Assembly: GCF_017471675.1 (NCBI RefSeq)
Contig: NZ_JAFUSK010000022.1
Span: 17,666 to 81,665 of the forward strand
Source of the DNA: Pseudobutyrivibrio sp.
GTDB taxonomy: Bacteria; Bacillota; Clostridia; Lachnospirales; Lachnospiraceae
Length of the DNA stretch: 64,000 nt
Direction of reading: 5' to 3'
A model generated the notes under the pieces. It was not told where the DNA came from. It made no database searches and saw nothing but the letters and a program-made list of their open reading frames with translations. Made by a program: the position numbers and the translations under genes. Of the stretch, positions 60,416-64,000 are shown piece by piece (the stretch's first letter is position 1; every line of letters begins with the position of its first letter).

Positions 60416-61132
60416 TTACACCGCTGTTCGCTTCTCCGCATGTCCATATGTGCAATAATGCTTGTAATACTCAGGCAGATTGTTTCCGAATGCCTTCTGC
60501 AAATCCGCGTATCTTGCCTTGTAGGTTACAACGTTGAATGTATCAATCGCCTGTCTGCCTTCCTTCATTCCGTAAGCTTTGAAATGTTCAAAGAGCTGTG
60601 CTGCATTCGTTCCATAGGTCGCTTTAAGGTCTGCGTATCTGTTGGCGTAATATGTGGCGTTAAACACTAAACTCATGTCTACGCCTTCATATATGTAGCT
60701 TGCTTTGACAGCTGTATTAAAGAGCTTCTTTTCAGCAGCTCTTCTCTTAGTCAATCCAGCAAGTACTTTTCCTTTTTGGGTGTTGTAGCTTCCAAACTTC
60801 GCAGATATCTGAGCGATAGTTCTTGTGCCATTTGCTGTGAGTCCATCAATCGAGCCTACGTTGTATGCGAAGCTCACCAGTGCATCGTACTGATTCTGAT
60901 TGAAATTGTATTTAGCCTGGTACTTGTTGACCTTGGCTTCGAACTTTGCCAAATCGTTGATGAAGTATGCGTCAGCCTGTGCTTGAGTTATCTTCATTCC
61001 CTTCTTTACATCTGATCCGTAATGCCCCCAGCCGATTGTGTAATACTTTTCTGATGAGGTTGCCTTGTACGCTGTCAGTTTGCAGTTCTCGTACGATTTA
61101 ATCAGGTTGTGACCTGCCGTTGATGTTTTCAT
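60416..61132 (-). CDS. Phage endolysin, GH24 lysozyme with C-terminal repeats
   Basis: A 238-residue peptidoglycan hydrolase. GH24 domain (~1-140): catalytic Glu15 in IKSYENCKLTAY, and YYTIGWGHYG, DALVSFAYNVG. The C-terminal part holds two ~40-residue repeats (FNATYYANRYADLKATYG; FNVVTYKARYADLQKAFG), probably wall binding. The ATG at 61132 has ideal spacing from GGAGG; the ATG at 61141 does not. It overlaps the holin gene by 35 bp, a classic lysis cassette. Confidence 0.92.
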   Translation of the reverse strand: MKTSTAGHNLIKSYENCKLTAYKATSSEKYYTIGWGHYGSDVKKGMKITQAQADAYFINDLAKFEAKVNKYQAKYNFNQNQYDALVSFAYNVGSIDGLTANGTRTIAQISAKFGSYNTQKGKVLAGLTKRRAAEKKLFNTAVKASYIYEGVDMSLVFNATYYANRYADLKATYGTNAAQLFEHFKAYGMKEGRQAIDTFNVVTYKARYADLQKAFGNNLPEYYKHYCTYGHAEKRTAV

Positions 61133-61622
61133 TGTCTTCATCCTCCTTCTTATCTGCTCCTGCTTTCTCGTTTAATATTGCAATAGCCTTTTGGACTGCT
61201 GGTGGGAGTGGTATTCCCATCAATCCAACATTTTCTGTTATGGATATGATTTCATTGAGAGCAAAACCAATTATACAAAGGTCTCTCAGATATTTAATGC
61301 CTAATAGAATATCTAGTCTAAACATAGCTGCCACAATCATCCATTCGACGAATTTCTTGCATAATCCTTTGAAACCGATGTTGCTCGACAGTCCTCCGCT
61401 TTCAGTCTTCTTCGACTGCTTGAATACTGCAGCAACAATCCATCCTGTCACATAATCAATTACCATCAAAACCATTAATGTCTGCATGCCCTCTGTCCAT
61501 CCTCCGAATAGGTATGTGATGATACTGCCAAGTGCGCCTGCTGCGGCGCATAGATTAATCTTAGGTGTGTTTAGTGCTGCCACCCACAGCTTGAGATTAG
61601 CTATTAATGTTCTCATAAACAT
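61098..61622 (-). CDS. Phage holin (phage_holin_4/toxin secretion family)
   Basis: A 174-residue membrane protein that forms lesions releasing the endolysin. Hydrophobic segments INLCAAAGALGSIITYLFGG, LMVLMVIDYVTGWIVAAVF and the region WMIVAAMFRLDILLG / DLCIIGFALNEIISI; the motif DYVTGW and a charged C-terminus are typical of this family. GGAGGAGGACA lies before ATG. Its end overlaps the endolysin start. Confidence 0.88.
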   Translation of the reverse strand: MFMRTLIANLKLWVAALNTPKINLCAAAGALGSIITYLFGGWTEGMQTLMVLMVIDYVTGWIVAAVFKQSKKTESGGLSSNIGFKGLCKKFVEWMIVAAMFRLDILLGIKYLRDLCIIGFALNEIISITENVGLMGIPLPPAVQKAIAILNEKAGADKKEDEDNENINGRSQPD

Positions 61623-61761
61623 TGTCCTCCTCCATAATTTCTTTCAGAAGGATTTCTTCGCGTTCTATGCATTTGAACTGAGCCAGCTCTTTTGTCAGCT
61701 CCTCGCATAACGCGCAGAGCCTTCCAATGATTTCACTTTGTGCTAGTAATATTTTTTCCAA
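61597..61761 (-). CDS. Small coiled-coil protein upstream of the holin
   Basis: A TTG at 61761, five bases after GTGGAGG, opens a 54-residue frame (EKILLAQSEIIGRLCALCEEL ... EREEILLKEIMEED), overlapping the holin start. Heptad-like Leu/Ile spacing and strongly charged. In many Firmicutes phages a small XhlA/coiled-coil protein precedes the holin, but this one has no TM segment. Coding is plausible, not proven. Confidence 0.45.
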   Translation of the reverse strand: MEKILLAQSEIIGRLCALCEELTKELAQFKCIEREEILLKEIMEEDNVYENINS

Positions 61762-61780
61762 TTGTGCCTCCACTTAAAAA

Positions 61781-61801
61781 GGAGCATCATTTAGATGCTC
61801 C
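61781..61801. terminator. Hairpin overlapping the stop of the peptidoglycan-binding-like gene
   Basis: Perfect 8-bp stem ggagcatc / gatgctcc, loop atttA. It lies exactly between two prophage genes and includes the upstream stop codon. Confidence 0.6.
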
Positions 61802-62041
61802 AATTGAGGATGTATCAAAAACACTTAACTTTGGTTTGATAAGTGCTCCTGACTTAAGTAATTCAATCAACGCAAGGTTCTGTTCTGCTCTGCCAGTGTA
61901 GTCTGGTATTGCATTTGCTTTTGCAACTTTTATCTTCCCCTTAGCGTTCAATGTTTTTTCGCCTAACTCTTTCAATGCATTGTTTAGGCTTCCGCTCTTG
62001 CCTGAATACTTAGGATAGTATTCAGGTTCTTGACGTTTCAT
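61787..62041 (-). CDS. Small prophage protein related to endolysin C-terminal tail domains
   Basis: An 84-residue protein: YYPKYSGKSGSLNNALKELGE, then AKANAIPDYTGRAEQNLALIELLKSGALIKP. This layout (YPKY-G-S--ALK-(I/V)G ... AN-I-(N/D)Y-G-A-QN--L--LLK-G-LIKP) is seen as a C-terminal module of many Firmicutes phage lysins, here encoded alone. It may bind cell wall. Its ATGA overlaps the stop of the preceding gene. Confidence 0.7.
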   Translation of the reverse strand: MKRQEPEYYPKYSGKSGSLNNALKELGEKTLNAKGKIKVAKANAIPDYTGRAEQNLALIELLKSGALIKPKLSVFDTSSIGASK

Positions 62042-62151
62042 AGAAACTTCTGTCTCTCGATTTCCTCAAGGACAGCCTCTCTGAACTTCTCAGGCACTTC
62101 ATCAATGGTTCTGCTACCTAAGATAACTAATCTTGCATATAATTTAACCAT
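62038..62151 (-). CDS. CD1375-like 37-residue phage protein
   Basis: ATG at 62151 after TTGGAGGTTGAAAGA. The product MVKLYARLVILGSRTIDEVP plus EKFREAVLEEIERQKFL closely follows the pattern of the small CD1375-family proteins found behind tail genes of clostridial phages. Ends in an ATGA overlap with the next gene. Function unknown. Confidence 0.75.
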   Translation of the reverse strand: MVKLYARLVILGSRTIDEVPEKFREAVLEEIERQKFL

Positions 62152-62155
62152 TCTT

Positions 62156-62464
62156 TCAACCTCCAATCGTTGCGATCATCTCGTACATTTCGGCCAAAGC
62201 TTCCATGATTGCTTCGTTGTTTGCAACCTGTGCTTTGAATGCTTCGGACTCAAGCTGTTCCATCTCTGAAATGTATTGCTCGTACTCATCAACTGTCAGC
62301 TGCGCCTCTTGGTATGTGTAGCCTTCAATGTTGCCACTTTCCATCTCTATGGTAGTTGGCTTGATGTCTCGTCTTAGATACACTGTATCCTGGCTTGATG
62401 TCACATCTACTTCAAGCGGAACTTCTGTCTGTGTACCTGTCACGGTTCTCCATGTAATTTTCAC
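62156..62464 (-). CDS. Phage tail-end conserved protein
   Basis: A 102-residue protein starting at a GTG (62464) with AGGAGGCGATTAGGC upstream: KITWRTVTGTQTEVPLEVDV ... TVYLRRDIKPTTIE ... then a helical C-terminus. Proteins of this style lie just behind tail fibre or receptor-binding genes in gut Firmicutes phages. It overlaps the 3' end of the reverse transcriptase gene by 53 bp, so the retroelement is embedded in the tail operon. Confidence 0.7.
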   Translation of the reverse strand: MKITWRTVTGTQTEVPLEVDVTSSQDTVYLRRDIKPTTIEMESGNIEGYTYQEAQLTVDEYEQYISEMEQLESEAFKAQVANNEAIMEALAEMYEMIATIGG

Positions 62465-63542
62465 GCCTAATCGCCTCCTTCTTTCTTCTAACAGATATGA
62501 ATTTTTTCAGCTTTCCTATATTCACAACCGGTCTGATGTATTCTTTGTAGACCATATATGAATCGGTGTTCTTGATGTATCCCATGTAGCTAACCATGCC
62601 GCACGCTCCTTGGATGGTCACGTTCTTGGCCACTCTCCTTACTTTCCTTGTGATTCGATAGTAAATAGAACGTCTTAAGATGGTTCTGTTTCTCTTGAAC
62701 CTAAAACCCATGAAATCAAGGTCTCTTCCGTGGAGCTTTCCATCCTTACGCGATACATATTCGAAGCGGTATACTTGCCAGTTCTCTTTGACTCTCAAAT
62801 GGAACCTTTCTCTCAAGTATCTTTCTATCTCCTTGTGTATCCTGTGGAGCTCTTTCTTATTAGGTCCAAAGATTACTATGTCATCCATGTATCTAACATA
62901 GTATTTAGCCTTAAGCTCCTCCTTAACGTAGTGGTCTAGCTCGGTCAACATGAAGTTCGCAAACCATTGTGATGTGTAGTTACCAAGCGGTAGACCTCTT
63001 TCACATCCGTCAATGATTTCAAATAGTAGATTGAGCATCTTCCAATCTCTAATCTTTCTCTGGAGCATGCCTTTTAGGATATCCTTATCTACACTTTCAT
63101 AGAAATGTTTGATATCCATCTTGAAGATATATTTTGTATTTTTAGCATCAGAACGAATCCATTTTTCAATTCTCTTTCTGCCGTAATGTGAGCCTCGTCC
63201 TGGAATAGATCCGCAGCTCATCTCATACATAGGCTTCATCAGAATGGGTTCCAACACTTGTATCACCGCGTGGTGTATTATCTGGTCGTATTTGAAATGA
63301 GGCTTTCTGATTCGCCTTACTTTCAAGTGCGTCCCTTCGTTGATTACACATACTCTGTCGATATGCGCTGAATATTCTTCATTTATCAACATCTTTTGAA
63401 CTCTTTCAACATGATAGTCCATGTTGTTGAGCACTCTTTTCACATCTCTTCGCTCCCGTTTGCGTTTTGCTGCCTCTTCTATCGCTTGCCTTATATTATC
63501 CTCTGCAACCACTTGCTCGAATAAATGCTTATATGTTTTCAT
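62412..63542 (-). CDS. Diversity-generating retroelement reverse transcriptase
   Basis: A 376-residue RT that copies the template repeat RNA with adenine-specific errors. Motif 3 FKMDIKHFYESVD (Asp143), motif 4 LPLGNYTSQWFAN (186-195; the LGxxxSQ form that marks DGR enzymes instead of QGxxxSP), motif 5 YVRYMDDIVIFG (Asp220/221), motif 7 LDFMGFRF, and a C-terminal GYIKNTDSYMVYK segment that resembles thumb endings of this group. No maturase or endonuclease domain. AGGTGAAT site before ATG. Template repeat lies 150 bp upstream, variable repeat 380 bp upstream. No Avd gene lies between them. Confidence 0.93.
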   Translation of the reverse strand: MKTYKHLFEQVVAEDNIRQAIEEAAKRKRERRDVKRVLNNMDYHVERVQKMLINEEYSAHIDRVCVINEGTHLKVRRIRKPHFKYDQIIHHAVIQVLEPILMKPMYEMSCGSIPGRGSHYGRKRIEKWIRSDAKNTKYIFKMDIKHFYESVDKDILKGMLQRKIRDWKMLNLLFEIIDGCERGLPLGNYTSQWFANFMLTELDHYVKEELKAKYYVRYMDDIVIFGPNKKELHRIHKEIERYLRERFHLRVKENWQVYRFEYVSRKDGKLHGRDLDFMGFRFKRNRTILRRSIYYRITRKVRRVAKNVTIQGACGMVSYMGYIKNTDSYMVYKEYIRPVVNIGKLKKFISVRRKKEAIRRENYMENRDRYTDRSSA

Positions 63543-63691
63543 GACTTATTCACCTAGAAGGCGTTCATTATGTCCGTATTACTAGCCCTCTCCTTCATCG
63601 GCTGAATTTCCACTCGGCAATAGCCTAGCCGTATTGCAACGGCCTGCGGTGTAAATGACCTTGAGATGCATTGGTTATTATTCCAAAAGCA

Positions 63692-63791
63692 GAAAGTAAA
63701 GGCCAGCCCGTAGTTCCAATTCGAGTTCGACAGCGCATTGTTCAGATTCACAGCACAGCCACAAAGAAGACCATTGTTGCCATTGCCACCG
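63692..63791 (-). repeat. DGR template repeat (TR)
   Basis: On the minus strand this segment is the adenine-rich partner of the variable repeat at 63921-64000; alignment (63692-63771 to 63921-64000) has 66 identities in 80. The upper limit is uncertain because the variable repeat leaves the window. Read in the frame of the target it encodes GGNGNNGLLCGCAVNLNNAL and SNSNWNYGLAFTF, full of AAY Asn codons, the usual design of a template repeat. The 149 nt between TR and the RT start match the spacer RNA that DGRs need for cDNA priming. Confidence 0.92.
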
Positions 63792-63865
63792 AAGCGCGCA
63801 AAGCACGATGGGACACGGTCAGTCGCATCTCAAAGCCCCTAGTATATTTAATTATGGAGATACGC

Positions 63866-63881
63866 GGGGGAGAAATCCCCC
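63866..63881. promoter_or_regulatory. GC-rich hairpin downstream of the variable repeat
   Basis: Perfect 6-bp stem ggggga / tccccc around a GAAA tetraloop (plus strand), 19 bp beyond the target stop codon and 39 bp beyond the end of the repeat homology. DGRs have a small hairpin/cruciform with a four-base loop at this place that increases target recognition; it could also be the terminator of the target gene. Confidence 0.65.
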
Positions 63882-63899
63882 GGTCCCCCTTTAGCGTTG

Positions 63900-64000
63900 C
63901 TATGCAACGGAAGGTTGGTCGCAAGTCAAGGCGAGCCCGAAGGTCCAAGCCGAGAAAGACAGCGCAGCGTTCAGAGGCACAGCACAGCCACAAAGAAGAC
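63900..64000 (-). CDS. DGR target (receptor-binding/tail) protein, C-terminal end only
   Basis: The last 32 codons of a gene that continues beyond the window; the stop is TAG at 63902..63900. In the template frame the product ends LLCGCAVPLNAALSFSAW then TFGLALTCDQPSVA. Compared with the template, Asn codons have become Pro, Ala, Phe, Ala and Thr, one Asn is kept, and Tyr became Phe. C-terminal variable repeats of this type sit in C-type-lectin-like folds of phage tail or cell-surface ligand-binding proteins. Placement upstream of tail-end and lysis genes suggests a tail receptor-binding protein. Confidence 0.85.
   Translation of the reverse strand, partial: LLCGCAVPLNAALSFSAWTFGLALTCDQPSVA
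63921..64000 (-). repeat. DGR variable repeat (VR), partial
   Basis: Aligned with the template, 14 of 80 bases differ: ten at template adenines (minus strand), of 14 available, and four elsewhere. Three of these four lie within the 13 bases at the 3' end, where the non-mutated IMH/IMH* differences of DGRs are found. The repeat continues past the window edge. Confidence 0.92.

Noticed and set aside
62412-63542. Reverse transcriptase as a group II intron maturase or retron enzyme
   Set aside because: No maturase (X) or endonuclease domain, no intron RNA ends, motif 4 is LGxxxSQ, and a TR/VR pair with adenine-biased differences lies directly upstream.
63554-63993. Open frames of 65 and 81 codons on the minus strand across the template and variable repeats
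   Set aside because: They are produced by the AAY-rich template repeat and by an out-of-frame reading of the target gene end; the template is a non-coding donor in DGRs and neither frame has a suitable start site.

Overview
The window reads as chromosome of an anaerobic, motile, butyrate-forming member of the Lachnospiraceae (Butyrivibrio/Pseudobutyrivibrio/Roseburia-like). The basis is low-to-moderate GC, a butyryl-CoA:acetate CoA-transferase, two GH43 arabinan-type hydrolases beside a sugar-binding lipoprotein, several flagellins and DUF6171/GlyQS/CBS-PPase homologues typical of that family. The family-level assignment is inference; no rRNA or tRNA gene was seen.

Layout. 1-5.7 kb: carbohydrate locus (sugar-binding lipoprotein, divergent ArsR-type regulator, two GH43 enzymes). 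5.8-9.8 kb: butyrate CoA-transferase, a secreted acidic protein, a thioesterase. 9.9-14.8 kb: hybrid histidine kinase and a TPR pair. 14.8-16.6 kb: OhrR-thioredoxin-flavoprotein reductase operon with a recognisable promoter and operator. 16.7-19.9 kb: a large surface protein and a minor flagellin-like protein. 20-27.8 kb: a dlt-like surface-polymer aminoacylation operon (adenylation enzyme, carrier protein, MBOAT, SGNH protein) together with an Asp/Glu racemase and a transglutaminase-like protein, then trmO. 27.8-28.5 kb: a gene-free stretch with a ~52-bp periodic array of CACTTAA half-sites. 28.5-36.7 kb: apt and three flagellin paralogues, with a HicAB cassette between the first two. 37-54.6 kb: housekeeping operons (CBS-PPase, glyQS, recO, era, M16C peptidase, mscS, serA, serC, ilvB, ilvD, leuB). 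54.9-59.4 kb: birA, HerA-like ATPase, GlsB, MgtC, ABC ATPase, hypA. 59.5-64 kb: the end of a prophage (small membrane proteins, XRE regulator, endolysin, holin, tail-end genes).

The standout system is a diversity-generating retroelement in the prophage. It has a reverse transcriptase with LGxxxSQ and YMDD motifs, a template repeat upstream of it, and a variable repeat at the 3' end of a target gene that runs off the window. Over 80 aligned bases, 10 of 14 template adenines (minus strand) differ in the variable repeat, against 4 of 66 other bases. A GC-rich hairpin follows the variable repeat.

The chromosome also carries several families of palindromic intergenic repeats, some inserted within one another, and two of them appear to supply the Shine-Dalgarno sequence of the next gene.
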